NCBI GenBank assembly: GCA_902363575.1
Contig: CABJAJ010000001.1
Span: forward strand, 186,001 to 250,000
Direction: 5' to 3'
DNA from: Rikenellaceae bacterium
GTDB lineage: Bacteria; Bacteroidota; Bacteroidia; Bacteroidales; Rikenellaceae
DNA length: 64,000 nt
The first letter of the stretch is position 1. Every line of letters begins with the position of its first letter. Both the position numbers and the translations under genes were made by a program. Below are positions 24,562 through 33,429 of this stretch, piece after piece. Under the pieces are notes generated by a model that ran no database searches, was not told where the DNA came from, and saw only the letters and a program-made list of their open reading frames with translations.

Positions 24562-26594
24562 ACCGGCACAAACAAACCGTCCTGCGCACGCTCGAGGCCG
24601 CTGTGCTGCTCTTTTTCTGCACGGCGTTCCTGGTGCGCTGCGCCAGCATGATGACCCCCGTGGGAGGTCCGAAGGATACCATTCCGCCCGTTGTGGTCGC
24701 GGTCACCCCCGCGGATTACACGACCGATTTCACCGACCGCAAAATCTTCATCGAGTTCGACGAGTACGTCCAGCTCAAAGACCAGCAGAAGGAGTTCTTC
24801 ACCTCGCCGCAGATGAAGCGCAAACCCTCGCTCGCCGTGCGGGGCAAGGGCATCCAGATCACCATCAGGGACACCCTGAAGGAGAATACGACCTATGCCC
24901 TGAATTTCGGCAGCGCGGTGCGGGACAACAACGAGGGCAACCCGCTCAACTCCCTGCGTTACGTCTTTTCCACCGGGCCCGAAATCGACTCGCTGGTCGT
25001 CTCGGGCTACACCGCCGACAGCTACAAGGCCGACAGCGTCGGCAAGAGCTTCGTCTGGTTCTTCCGCGCCGACTCCGTGGAGTGGACGCCCGACTACGAT
25101 TCGACGGTCTTCAACTACAAACCCGACGTGATCGCCCGTGCCGAGAACAACGGCATCTTCATCGCGCAGAACCTCAAACCCGTCCCTTACCGGGTTTATG
25201 CCGTTCAGGATAAGAACGACAACCAGCTTTACGATCCCGGCGAAGACCAGATCGGGTTCCTCGAGGGCACCTACAACCCGGCGGAGCTGCCCGACTTCGC
25301 CCTGTGGTACGACTCGATCCGGCAATACGTCACCGCCGAGCCGCAGCTCTACCTGCGCATGTTCACCGACAAGGCGTTCCGGCGTCAAATCCTGCAAAAG
25401 AGCGAACGTCCCCTGCAACATAAAGCCCTGCTCTATTTCGGCGCTCCCTGGCCCCGCATCGACAGCCTGCTCTTCGACAGCATCCCCGCCGACCGGGTCA
25501 TCGTCGAGCCCCTCACCGCGGGCCGCGATACGCTGGCTCTGTGGTTCGACATGCCCCCGGAGCAGCTTCCCGACACCATCCGGGGATCGATCACCTACTA
25601 CAAGCACGATTCGATCAACCGGCTGCAGCCCGCTACCGATCAACTCAAGCTTACGTGGCGCTATATCGAATCCAAGCAGGAGGAGAAGGAGCGCGAGAAG
25701 CAGGAGAAAGAGCGGGAACGCGCCCTTGCAGCGGGCGAGGAGTGGCAGGAGCCCGAGAAACCCAACCCCTTCGTTTACAAGATGCCCGCCTCGGGCGAGA
25801 TCAATCCCGAACAGCACCTTACCCTCGAGCTGGACTACCCGCTCGTGAAGCTCGACTCGGCCGCTGTGCTGCTGACCGTCGAGCGCGAGGGGGGAGCTGC
25901 CGAAGAGGTGGATGTGCACCTGGTGCGCGACACCTTCAGCCTGCGCCGCTATCAGGTGCGGGCGCCCTGGACCCTCGGCGGGAAATACAAGCTGACCATT
26001 CCCGAGGGAGCCCTCGTGAACGTCGCGGGCGAGAAGAACGACTCGATCGTGGGAACCTATACGGTTTACGATCCCGAGAAATTCGCCCGTGTGACGTTGC
26101 AGGTAGCCGCCCGGGACGATTCGGTGCGCTATATCGTGCAGTTGCTCGATGCCAACGGAGCGCTCAAACAGGAGAAGCTCGGCGTGACGGCCGGAACCTA
26201 TACGTTCAATTACGTGCCCGCGGGCGAAATCCGCTTCCGCGTCATCGAGGACCGCAACGCCAACGGCAAGTGGGACACGGGCAACCTGGTCGAGCGGCGA
26301 CAGCCCGAGCGGGCCGAGATGTACGTGGACGAAAACGGCAACGATACGTTCGTGGCCAAAGTAAACTGGGATATCGAGATGCCGATGGACATGGACGCGC
26401 TTTTCGCTCCGGTGACGATGCAGTCGCTCATCGAACTGCTCGATCAGCGCGAGCAGCAGCGGCTCAGGCGCGAGGCCGAGAAACAGGCTAAGGAGCGCAA
26501 GCCCGGCGCCAACGGACAGCCGGCGGCGGGGGGCACGCAGGGCGGCTTCGGCATGGGCGGCGCATTCAATACCTCTACAATGGGACGATTATGA
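24558..26594 (+). CDS. Large Ig-like-domain lipoprotein
   Basis: 678 residues. The N-terminus has a hydrophobic helix and lipobox-like FLVRC (Cys28). PVGGPKDTIPPVVVAVTPADY is the typical opening of Bacteroidota lipoproteins with an SbsA-type Ig-like domain. A Glu/Lys/Arg-rich charged stretch (about 378-405) interrupts the middle, and the C-terminus is Gly-rich (GGTQGGFGMGGAF). The family is widespread and conserved in the phylum but uncharacterised. It is coupled to its neighbours by ATGA overlaps at both ends; the next gene is a beta-barrel protein, a plausible partner. Confidence 0.82.
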   Translation: MNRHKQTVLRTLEAAVLLFFCTAFLVRCASMMTPVGGPKDTIPPVVVAVTPADYTTDFTDRKIFIEFDEYVQLKDQQKEFFTSPQMKRKPSLAVRGKGIQITIRDTLKENTTYALNFGSAVRDNNEGNPLNSLRYVFSTGPEIDSLVVSGYTADSYKADSVGKSFVWFFRADSVEWTPDYDSTVFNYKPDVIARAENNGIFIAQNLKPVPYRVYAVQDKNDNQLYDPGEDQIGFLEGTYNPAELPDFALWYDSIRQYVTAEPQLYLRMFTDKAFRRQILQKSERPLQHKALLYFGAPWPRIDSLLFDSIPADRVIVEPLTAGRDTLALWFDMPPEQLPDTIRGSITYYKHDSINRLQPATDQLKLTWRYIESKQEEKEREKQEKERERALAAGEEWQEPEKPNPFVYKMPASGEINPEQHLTLELDYPLVKLDSAAVLLTVEREGGAAEEVDVHLVRDTFSLRRYQVRAPWTLGGKYKLTIPEGALVNVAGEKNDSIVGTYTVYDPEKFARVTLQVAARDDSVRYIVQLLDANGALKQEKLGVTAGTYTFNYVPAGEIRFRVIEDRNANGKWDTGNLVERRQPERAEMYVDENGNDTFVAKVNWDIEMPMDMDALFAPVTMQSLIELLDQREQQRLRREAEKQAKERKPGANGQPAAGGTQGGFGMGGAFNTSTMGRL

Positions 26595-27400
26595 GACGGA
26601 AGCTGACCGGAACGATTCTGCTCGCCACCGCCCTGCTGCTGGCCGGCACGGCTGCGGCGCAGCATACGCTGGGCGTCACGGCCGGCTACGGCATGGGCAG
26701 TTCGCGCCTGTACCCCAAGCAGGAGACCCGCGGGGTGTGGGGATTGTACAGCGCCGGGGTACAGTGGCGCTACTATGGGACGCAACGCTATGTCGGCGGC
26801 TTCGGCATCGACCTGGAGTTCCTCCAAAGGGGCTTTTCCTATGCGCCCTACGCCTCCTCCACCGAGAACGAGGCCGACTATCAGTGGTACACCCGCAAGG
26901 TGAACTCCATCCTGCTGCCGATCGTCTGGCAGCCCCACATCTATGTGGCCCGCAACCGGCTGCGCATCTTCCTCGAAGCGTCGGCTTTCTTCTCCTACAA
27001 CATCAGCTCGACCTATGTGAACGAGGTGGCCCGCGATGCGGGCAAGCCCGACTGGGAGGGCAAATACACCTTCGTCACGGCCCGCGACAACCGCTGGGGA
27101 TACGGACTCGCCGGCGGCGGCGGCTTCGCCGTGCTCGTCAAACAGTTCGAGATCAGCCTGCGCGTCCGCTACTATTTCGGCTATTCCGACATCGTGCGCA
27201 ACCGCAACAAATACTCGGGCAACTCGGGCGACAGCCCCGCCAACCCGTTCGCCTCCACCCCGATCCGCTCGCCGCTCGACAACCTCAACGTGAGCATCGG
27301 CCTGAGCTACCGCTTCAACAAGGAGGGATTCAACGTCTGGAAAGTGCGCCGCCAGAAAGCCCCCCGGAACGACGAACGATTCAATTATAAACTCAACTGA
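26591..27400 (+). CDS. Outer-membrane beta-barrel protein
   Basis: 269 residues. A clean signal peptide ends AAAQ (about residue 24), then alternating amphipathic strands with many Tyr and Gly residues (VTAGYGMGSS, GVQWRYYG, FEISLRVRYYFGY), ending in SIGLSYRF plus a basic tail. This is an eight- to ten-strand barrel of the porin/PorT-like group. It overlaps the Ig-like lipoprotein gene by four bases and is followed by rbfA after 1 base. Confidence 0.78.
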   Translation: MRRKLTGTILLATALLLAGTAAAQHTLGVTAGYGMGSSRLYPKQETRGVWGLYSAGVQWRYYGTQRYVGGFGIDLEFLQRGFSYAPYASSTENEADYQWYTRKVNSILLPIVWQPHIYVARNRLRIFLEASAFFSYNISSTYVNEVARDAGKPDWEGKYTFVTARDNRWGYGLAGGGGFAVLVKQFEISLRVRYYFGYSDIVRNRNKYSGNSGDSPANPFASTPIRSPLDNLNVSIGLSYRFNKEGFNVWKVRRQKAPRNDERFNYKLN

Positions 27401-27401
27401 T

Positions 27402-27746
27402 ATGGAAACGACAAGGCAGCAGAAAATCGCCCGCCAGATCCAGCGCGACGTGGCCGAAATCTTCCGGAAAGAGGCGGCCCCCGCGCTTCTGGGAACGCTG
27501 GTCACGGTGACGGCCGTGCGCGTCTCGCCCGATTTCGGCTATGCCAAAATCTATGTGAGCGTCTTTCCGTTCGAGCGGAGCGGCGAGGTCATGTCCTCGC
27601 TCGAAGCCTCGACCCGCCTGGTGCGGGGAGCCCTCGGGCAGCGGATAAGAAACCAGCTCAGGAACGTGCCCGAAATCCAGTTTTTCCTGGACGACTCGCT
27701 CGAATACGTCGAGCAGATCGACCGGGCCCTCCGCTCCGACCAGTAA
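27402..27746 (+). CDS. rbfA: Ribosome-binding factor A
   Basis: 114 residues, the usual size. TRQQKIARQIQRDVAEIFRKE, VTVTAVRVSPDFGYAKIYVSVFP and RNVPEIQFFLDDSLEYVEQID are diagnostic RbfA segments (KH-type fold). It binds the immature 30S subunit during 16S maturation. It sits between a barrel protein gene (1 base upstream) and a permease gene (12 bases downstream). Confidence 0.95.
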   Translation: METTRQQKIARQIQRDVAEIFRKEAAPALLGTLVTVTAVRVSPDFGYAKIYVSVFPFERSGEVMSSLEASTRLVRGALGQRIRNQLRNVPEIQFFLDDSLEYVEQIDRALRSDQ

Positions 27747-27758
27747 ACGCGGCGGCGG

Positions 27759-28976
27759 ATGACCCTTTCGCAACTCTTCGCTCGGCGTTACCTCTTCTCG
27801 CCCAAGTCCCACTCGGTAATCAACCTGATCGCCGGGGTGAGCGTCGTTGCGGTGGCCATGCCCGTCGCGGCCATGATTATCCTGCTCTCGGTCTTCAACG
27901 GCTTCGAGCAGCTCGCCCGTTCGATGTGCGCCACCTTCGACGCCGACCTGACGGTAATGCCCGTGCGGGGACAGACCTTCGATGCCGCGGCGATCGACAC
28001 GGCCGCGGTCGCGGCATTGCCGGAGGTGGCCGCCCTCACGCTGGTGGCCGAACAGAGCGTGCTGCTCGAACACGGGGAGCGGCAGGTCATCGCCCGCGTG
28101 CGGGGTGTGGACGACCGCTACGGCGAGGTCTTTCCCGTGGCCGCCTCGGTGACGGCAGGCCGTTACGAGGTGCGTTTGGGCGACCTCGACCGCGTCGTGC
28201 TGGGGCAGGGCATGGCCTATGACCTGGGGGTGCGCTCGCTGGCCGACACCCGGATCGGGATTTATGCCATCCGTCGGGGGAGCTTCTCCTCGTTGCTGCC
28301 GCTGGACGGCTACACGCGCCGCACGGTGCCCGTATCGGGGCTCTATTCGCTCGACGCGGAGACCGAAAGCCGTTATGCCCTTACCTCGCTGCGTCTTGCG
28401 CAGGAGCTTTTCGGCTACGACGGCCGTGCGACGGGGCTGCTCGTCCGCCTGCGGGACGGGGCCGACGCGAGGGCGGTCGTCCCGGCGGTGGAGCGGCTGG
28501 CGGGCGAGGCGTTCGCCGTCCGCACGCGGGAACAGATGAATCCCTCGTTCTACCGCATCGTCGCCTATGAGAAGTGGGGAGTGTTCTTCATCTCGCTGCT
28601 GGTGCTCGTGGTCGCCTCTTTCTCGGTCGTGGGGGCCCTCTCGATGCTGATGATCGACAAGCGCGACGACGTGCGTACGCTCCGTGCACTGGGGGCCGAT
28701 ACGTCGCTCGTCCGGCGGATCTTCATTCGCGAGGGGCTGCTCATCGGCGGCCTGGGGGCGGTCATCGGACTCGTGCTGGGGGTCGGCTGCTCGCTCGTGC
28801 AGCAGCGTTACGGCCTGATCCGTATTCCGGCCGAAACATTCCTGCTGCGCAGCTACCCGGTCGTCTTCCGGCCGTCGGACCTGCTGCTGGTGGTCGCGGC
28901 TTTCGCGGCAGTGGCCTATTCGGTGAGCCGGCTCACGGTGTACAGCATGATTAAAAAACGCGATTTTACGCTATGA
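27759..28976 (+). CDS. ABC transporter permease of the LolC/LolE (FtsX-like) type
   Basis: 405 residues. One N-terminal span (SVINLIAGVSVVAVAMPVAAMIILLSVFNGFEQL), a periplasmic domain of ~230 residues, then three C-terminal spans with the FtsX-type loop LMIDKRDDVRTLRALGADTSLVRRIFIREG. This topology and the opening FARRYLFSPKSHSVINLI match lipoprotein-releasing permeases. The ATPase partner is not adjacent. In this pathway it extracts lipoproteins from the inner membrane; the substrate here is inferred from family. Confidence 0.88.
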   Translation: MTLSQLFARRYLFSPKSHSVINLIAGVSVVAVAMPVAAMIILLSVFNGFEQLARSMCATFDADLTVMPVRGQTFDAAAIDTAAVAALPEVAALTLVAEQSVLLEHGERQVIARVRGVDDRYGEVFPVAASVTAGRYEVRLGDLDRVVLGQGMAYDLGVRSLADTRIGIYAIRRGSFSSLLPLDGYTRRTVPVSGLYSLDAETESRYALTSLRLAQELFGYDGRATGLLVRLRDGADARAVVPAVERLAGEAFAVRTREQMNPSFYRIVAYEKWGVFFISLLVLVVASFSVVGALSMLMIDKRDDVRTLRALGADTSLVRRIFIREGLLIGGLGAVIGLVLGVGCSLVQQRYGLIRIPAETFLLRSYPVVFRPSDLLLVVAAFAAVAYSVSRLTVYSMIKKRDFTL

Positions 28977-29806
28977 AAACCACTTTGCGCATCCTCCTGC
29001 TTGCGGCTGCCGTTGCGGCGGCGGCCTGCGCACGCCACAGGATCATCCCCGATGAAAAGCTGGCGATGATCTTCCGCGACGCCTTTCTGGTCAATGCCTA
29101 CCTCTCGACCGAGAGCCTTTCGGGGGACTCGCTCAACGTCTATGAGCCGATCTTCGACCGCTACGGCTATACGGTCGAGGACGTGCAGTACACCGTCGCC
29201 AGCTTCTCGCGGCGCAAGAGCGCCCGCCTGGGCGATGTGGTCAATCGGGCCGCCGACCTGCTCGAACAGGAGGGGCTCATTTACGACCGGGAGGTGGCCG
29301 TGCTCGACACGGTGAACAATATCGCCCGCCGCCGCTTCACGCGCACGCTGCGCAGTGACTCCCTGCTGCGGGTCGAGCGGCTCCGCGATACGGGGCTGCT
29401 GCGTATCCGGATTCCGGAGGTGCGGCCCGGGGATTATGCCGTCTCCTACCGCTACCGCATCGACTCCGCCGACCGCAACCGCAACGTGCGCACCGGCGTA
29501 TGGTTCGAGCGGGCCGACAGTTCGCGTACCGCCAACTACACGATGCTCATGCGCCGCGGCTCCGACGAGACATTCAGCCGCACGCTCACGGCCGACTCGT
29601 CGGCCCGCACGCTGGTGCTGGATATCTTCATCTTCCGGGATAAGCCGCTTACGCCCCGCATCGACGTGCGCGACCTGCGCATCACCTTCACGCCCGACAC
29701 GGCTCTTGCCGTGGACAGCCTCTACCTCGAACAGTCCGAACTGGGCATCTTCGCCGATGAATTCTTCCAAGCCTTTGCGCCGGATAGCCTCCAGCTTCCT
29801 CTTTGA
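28973..29806 (+). CDS. DUF4296-type lipoprotein
   Basis: 277 residues. The signal ends AAAAC (Cys20). The domain beginning IIPDEKLAMIFRDAFLVNAYLS with YEPIFDRYGYTVEDVQYTVASFSRR is the DUF4296 helical region of Bacteroidota lipoproteins; the C-terminal half is beta-rich and unassigned. It overlaps the permease gene by four bases and the amidohydrolase gene by 50, implying tight coupling. Function unknown. Confidence 0.8.
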   Translation: MKTTLRILLLAAAVAAAACARHRIIPDEKLAMIFRDAFLVNAYLSTESLSGDSLNVYEPIFDRYGYTVEDVQYTVASFSRRKSARLGDVVNRAADLLEQEGLIYDREVAVLDTVNNIARRRFTRTLRSDSLLRVERLRDTGLLRIRIPEVRPGDYAVSYRYRIDSADRNRNVRTGVWFERADSSRTANYTMLMRRGSDETFSRTLTADSSARTLVLDIFIFRDKPLTPRIDVRDLRITFTPDTALAVDSLYLEQSELGIFADEFFQAFAPDSLQLPL

Positions 29807-30899
29807 CGGTCGGCGGATCGTCGAGCGCCCCCTTGTGACCCTTTCCGATGACGGATGCATTGTCGGAGTGGAGCAGTGGCGGGAGCCCGACCGGATGCCC
29901 GGCACCGAGTTTTACGCGGGGCTGCTCCTCCCCGGCATGGTGAACGCCCACTGCCACCTGGAGCTCTCCTACCTGCGCGGCGCGATACCCGAAGGATGCG
30001 GCTTCGCCGGCTTTGCCGCCGGCATGGGACGGGTACGCGGACGCTTTGCCGCACAGGAGCGGGTGGCCGCTGCCGATGCCGCCGATGCCGCAATGGAGCG
30101 GGCCGGCATCGCCGCCGTCGGCGATGTGGCCAACGACGAAACCGCATTCGGGGTCAAGTCCCGCAGTCGGATGCGTTACCGTACCTTTGCCGAGGTTTTC
30201 GGCCTGCATACGACCGATGCCAGGGGGGTGCGGGAGCTGCTGCGCCACCCGGCGACTTCGCTCACGCCCCACTCCCTCTATTCGTTGCAGGACGGCGTGC
30301 TGCGCCACCTCGCCGCCGAGGGGGACGGGCCGCTTTCGATCCACTTCATGGAGTCGCCCGCCGAAGGGGAACTTTTCGAGCGGCGGGGGGCCTTGTGGGA
30401 GTGGTACGGACGGGCCGGATTCACATGCGATTTCCTGGGTTACGGCTCCCCGGCGAAGCGGCTGGTGGCGAGCGTGCCGCCCGACCGGAGCGTCGTGCTG
30501 GTACATGACTGCTGCGTGGGGCAGCGGGATATCGACCTGATTATGGAGCACTTCACCGCCCCGGTGTACTGGTGCCTCTGCCCGCGTTCCAACCGCTATA
30601 TCTCGCGCCTCGAGCCCCCTGTGGAGCTGCTGCGGCGCAACGGGCTCAACATCTGCCTGGGCACCGATTCGCTCGCCTCGAACGACCGGCTGTCGGTGCT
30701 GGAAGAGATGAAACTCCTCTCCGGCGTGCCGCTGCCCGAGCTGCTCGGCTGGGCGACCGCGGGGGGCGCCGCCGCTATGGGCATGGACGACATGGGGCGC
30801 GTAGCTGTGGGCCTGCGTCCGGGTTTGTCGGTCATTACCGGGATCGATTACGGGCGTATGACGCTTACCGCCGCCTCCGCGATCCGGCGGCTGGCGTAA
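29757..30899 (+). CDS. mqnX: Amidohydrolase, probable aminodeoxyfutalosine deaminase (MqnX)
   Basis: 380 residues from the ATG at 29757, which lies 50 bases inside the preceding gene. Metal-binding motifs of the amidohydrolase superfamily are visible: NAHCHLELS (HxH), SIHFME (His), and LGTDSLASND (Asp). The HCHLELSYLRG segment recurs in members tied to menaquinone synthesis. Because mqnA and mqnE are in the same window, deamination of aminodeoxyfutalosine to futalosine is the likely role. The substrate is inference; guanine- or chlorohydrolase-like relatives are alternatives. Confidence 0.72.
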   Translation: MNSSKPLRRIASSFLFDGRRIVERPLVTLSDDGCIVGVEQWREPDRMPGTEFYAGLLLPGMVNAHCHLELSYLRGAIPEGCGFAGFAAGMGRVRGRFAAQERVAAADAADAAMERAGIAAVGDVANDETAFGVKSRSRMRYRTFAEVFGLHTTDARGVRELLRHPATSLTPHSLYSLQDGVLRHLAAEGDGPLSIHFMESPAEGELFERRGALWEWYGRAGFTCDFLGYGSPAKRLVASVPPDRSVVLVHDCCVGQRDIDLIMEHFTAPVYWCLCPRSNRYISRLEPPVELLRRNGLNICLGTDSLASNDRLSVLEEMKLLSGVPLPELLGWATAGGAAAMGMDDMGRVAVGLRPGLSVITGIDYGRMTLTAASAIRRLA

Positions 30900-30909
30900 C
30901 CCTTCTTCC

Positions 30910-31299
30910 TTACATTCCCAGTCCGATCAGCAGGGCGACAAGCAGGAAGAGCACCCATTGGCAAAGACGCAGGTACGCTCTTTTCTCCGCCTTTTCTGCA
31001 GCGAGCGAGACGAGCCACAGCACCATCCATCCGCCGAACTGCACGAGCAGGAAAACTTCCAGCCACCGGTTGCGCGGGATGACCCCCGTGCCGAGCAGCA
31101 GCACGAAGGTCGCCGCCAGGGTGAGGTCCGTCGTTATCAACTGTACGCCGCACCGCCCCATCAGCCATGCTTCGCAGGCTTTCGGCGTCGCCGTGCGGGG
31201 ATCGGGACGGGCTGCCGAGTAGAACCGGTTGCCCGCGATCGTGTGGACGAAGAGGCTGAGGACAAGCAGCGTACCCGCAGCGATGAAATATCCGTTCAT
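30910..31299 (-). CDS. Small four-span membrane protein
   Basis: 129 residues, convergent with the amidohydrolase gene (10 bases apart). Hydrophobic spans are at about 4-22, 53-72, 83-101 and 109-127. MNGYFIAAGTLLVLSLFVHTIAGNRFY opens it. No named family; similar small proteins are annotated only as membrane proteins. The start ATG at 31299 is preceded by AT-rich sequence, as usual for this phylum. Confidence 0.7.
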   Translation of the reverse strand: MNGYFIAAGTLLVLSLFVHTIAGNRFYSAARPDPRTATPKACEAWLMGRCGVQLITTDLTLAATFVLLLGTGVIPRNRWLEVFLLVQFGGWMVLWLVSLAAEKAEKRAYLRLCQWVLFLLVALLIGLGM

Positions 31300-31626
31300 T
31301 TTATTCCTGTTTGTTTGCCTTGTGAAGGAGCGTTCGGTCGGCGCGTTCTTGTCGGCGGCGCACCGACCTCGGGGACGTTCGCGTTCGCCGATCCGACAAG
31401 CTCCTCGCTCTGTCGGGCGCTCGGTGCCGTTCGGCGAACTGCGCAACGCCGATCTGATTCCGAGAAACGCCCGACCCGAGCCGCTCGAGCACCCCGCATC
31501 CGACCGGATGCGGCGGTCGCATCCCATCTTCCGGATAGCAGCAGGGTAAGGACGTTTTCGCGGGGTCGATCATGGCGCAGGGGCGGTTTCTGGGTCGTTG
31601 TCGGGGCGGTCTCGGATTGTCGCCGC
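31300..31626. other. Intergenic stretch with a long inverted repeat, no gene seen
   Basis: Open frames here have no recognisable protein and unlikely composition. The notable element is CCGCATCCG (31494-31502) and CGGATGCGG (31505-31513), a perfect 9-bp inverted repeat around AC. It lies between xerD and the small membrane protein gene, and could terminate xerD transcription, though no T-tract is seen. Confidence 0.5.
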
Positions 31627-32523
31627 TCAGAGCGGCAGGTGCTCTTCGACCGTTTTGAGCAGGTGGGCTTCGTTGAGGTGGGTGTAGATCTCCGTGGTGA
31701 TGATGCTTTCGTGCCCCAGCATCTCCTGCACCTGACGGATGCTTGCGCCCCCTTCGAGCAGGTGGGTGGCGAACGAGTGGCGGAAGGTGTGGGGGCTGAT
31801 GCGCTTTTCAATGCCGGCGCGCGCCGCCGCCTGCCGGATGATCGTGAAGACCATCACGCGGGTCAGCGCCCCGCCCCGGTTGTTGAGGAATACCGCCTCG
31901 GCGTCGGTGGCGACCCTGCGGCGGTCTTCCAGGTAAATCTGCACCTTGTCCCGCGCCACGCTGCTCACGGGCACGAGCCGCTGTTTGTTCCCCTTGCCCG
32001 TGACACGCAGGTAGCCCTCGCCGAAAAAGAGGTCCGACATGCGCAGCGTAACGAGCTCCGTCACGCGGAGCCCGCACGAGTAGAGCACTTCGAGCATGGC
32101 GCTGTCGCGGCGGCCCTTGACCGTGGAGGTGTCCACCGCGGCGATGATCCGGTCGATCTCGCCCGTCGAGAGGACGTCGGGCAGGTGACGGCCCGTGGTG
32201 GGCGCCTCGATGAATTCGGCCGGCGAAGAGTCGATGATATCGCTGAGCAGCAAAAAGTTGAAGAAGCTCTTGATGCCGCTGAGCTGCCGGGCCTGGGAGG
32301 TTTTCTCGCTTCCCTGCTCGTAGAGCCGTTGCAGGTAGCGTTCGATCATGGCGGCTTCGACGTGGCGCGGCGCGACGTCCCACGTGCGCAGCACGAAGTG
32401 GGCGAACTGCCGCAGGTCGCGCATATAGGCTGTGACGGTGTTCTCCGAGAGCCGTTTTTCGAGCCGGATGTGGGTGCGGTAGCGGCGCGAAATTTCCTCC
32501 CACTTTTTGCTGTTTTCCGCCAT
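31627..32523 (-). CDS. xerD: Tyrosine recombinase XerD/XerC type
   Basis: 298 residues, full length. Catalytic residues are all visible: Arg153 (SCGLRVTE), Lys177 (VTGKGNKQR), His245 and Arg248 (HTFRHSFATHLL), His271 (LGHESI) and Tyr280 (TEIYTH). The N-terminal SAM-like DNA-binding domain is complete. Such proteins resolve chromosome dimers at dif. It stands alone, back-to-back with prmA, without mobile-element genes, which favours a housekeeping Xer over a phage integrase. Confidence 0.93.
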   Translation of the reverse strand: MAENSKKWEEISRRYRTHIRLEKRLSENTVTAYMRDLRQFAHFVLRTWDVAPRHVEAAMIERYLQRLYEQGSEKTSQARQLSGIKSFFNFLLLSDIIDSSPAEFIEAPTTGRHLPDVLSTGEIDRIIAAVDTSTVKGRRDSAMLEVLYSCGLRVTELVTLRMSDLFFGEGYLRVTGKGNKQRLVPVSSVARDKVQIYLEDRRRVATDAEAVFLNNRGGALTRVMVFTIIRQAAARAGIEKRISPHTFRHSFATHLLEGGASIRQVQEMLGHESIITTEIYTHLNEAHLLKTVEEHLPL

Positions 32524-32539
32524 AATATCGCTAACTTTG
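32506..32539 (+). promoter_or_regulatory. prmA promoter inside the 5' end of xerD
   Basis: TTTG (32506-32509) and the -7 box TAACTTTG (32532-32539) are separated by 22 bases. Transcription would begin near 32546, about 25 bases before the prmA ATG. The -33 part lies within the xerD coding start. Confidence 0.55.
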
Positions 32540-32571
32540 TTGCAAGCGAAGATACGGCTTTTTTACATCAT

Positions 32572-33429
32572 ATGCAGTACGCCGAACTCCAAATTTTCAC
32601 CGCCGACACGGAACTGTCGGACATCCTCGTAGCCGAACTGGCCGAGTACCCGTTCGAGAGTTTCGTGCAGGAACCCGCGTCGCTGACGGCTTATATTCCC
32701 GCCGGGAGCCTGTCGGCGTGCAGGTCAGCGGTCGAAGCGCTGCTCGACCGTTACGGGGTGCGGGAGCGTCGTTTCGTTCTTTCCGAGGAGCGCGACTGGA
32801 ACGCGGCGTGGGAGGCCGGATTCACCCCGGTCGAGGTGGAGGGGTGCGTCCGCATCCGAGCCCCGCACCACGACCCCGCGCCCGAAGGGGTTACGGAGGT
32901 GATCGTGCTGCCGCGCATGGCTTTCGGCACGGGACACCATGCCACCACCTGCCTGATGGCGGGGCTGACGGCCGACATGGGAGTCGCCGGCCGCCGTGGG
33001 CTCGACCTGGGCAGCGGTACCGGGGTGCTGGCGATCCTTGCAGTTAAGTGCGGGGCGGCGCACGTCGATGCGGTGGATACCGACGAATGGGCCGAGCGCA
33101 ATTGCCGCGAAAATGCGGCGGCGAACGGCGTCGCCGACCGGGTCGAATCCCTGCTGGGCGACATCGGCCGGGTGGCGGGCCGGCGGTACGGTTTCGTGCT
33201 GGCCAACATCAACCGCAACGTGCTCGTGGCCTGCATGCCCGCTATGGCGGAGGCGCTCGTGCCGGGCGGCCTGCTCGCGTTGAGCGGCTTTCTGGAGCAG
33301 GACGTGCCGCTGGTGGTCGGGAAGGCTATGGAAGCGGGGCTGAAGCACCGCGAAACCCGTGTGCGCGAGGGATGGGCGGCCCTGCTGCTGACCAGGGGCG
33401 GGGAGGCGCCGGGCGTTGAAGAGCTATAA
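32572..33429 (+). CDS. prmA: Ribosomal protein L11 methyltransferase
   Basis: 285 residues from MQYAELQIFTADTE. MAFGTGHHATTCLM, the SAM loop LDLGSGTGVLAILAVKCGA, and the catalytic-region VLANINRNVL are characteristic of PrmA. It trimethylates ribosomal protein L11. Its end overlaps the recO start by 14 bases. The -7 box 33 bases upstream supports this ATG over the long upstream open frame. Confidence 0.94.
   Translation: MQYAELQIFTADTELSDILVAELAEYPFESFVQEPASLTAYIPAGSLSACRSAVEALLDRYGVRERRFVLSEERDWNAAWEAGFTPVEVEGCVRIRAPHHDPAPEGVTEVIVLPRMAFGTGHHATTCLMAGLTADMGVAGRRGLDLGSGTGVLAILAVKCGAAHVDAVDTDEWAERNCRENAAANGVADRVESLLGDIGRVAGRRYGFVLANINRNVLVACMPAMAEALVPGGLLALSGFLEQDVPLVVGKAMEAGLKHRETRVREGWAALLLTRGGEAPGVEEL

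Noticed and set aside
31301-31573. Possible gene between the small membrane protein and xerD
   Set aside because: No family features, Arg/Pro/Ser-rich, several overlapping alternatives in other frames, no promoter.
31627-32523. Tyrosine recombinase as a phage or island integrase
   Set aside because: Full XerD-like sequence, no attachment repeats, housekeeping neighbours, and 14 kb away from the phage-like island.
30958-33429. 823-codon plus-strand frame ending in prmA
   Set aside because: It runs antisense through xerD; the real gene is the last 285 codons, after its own -7 box.
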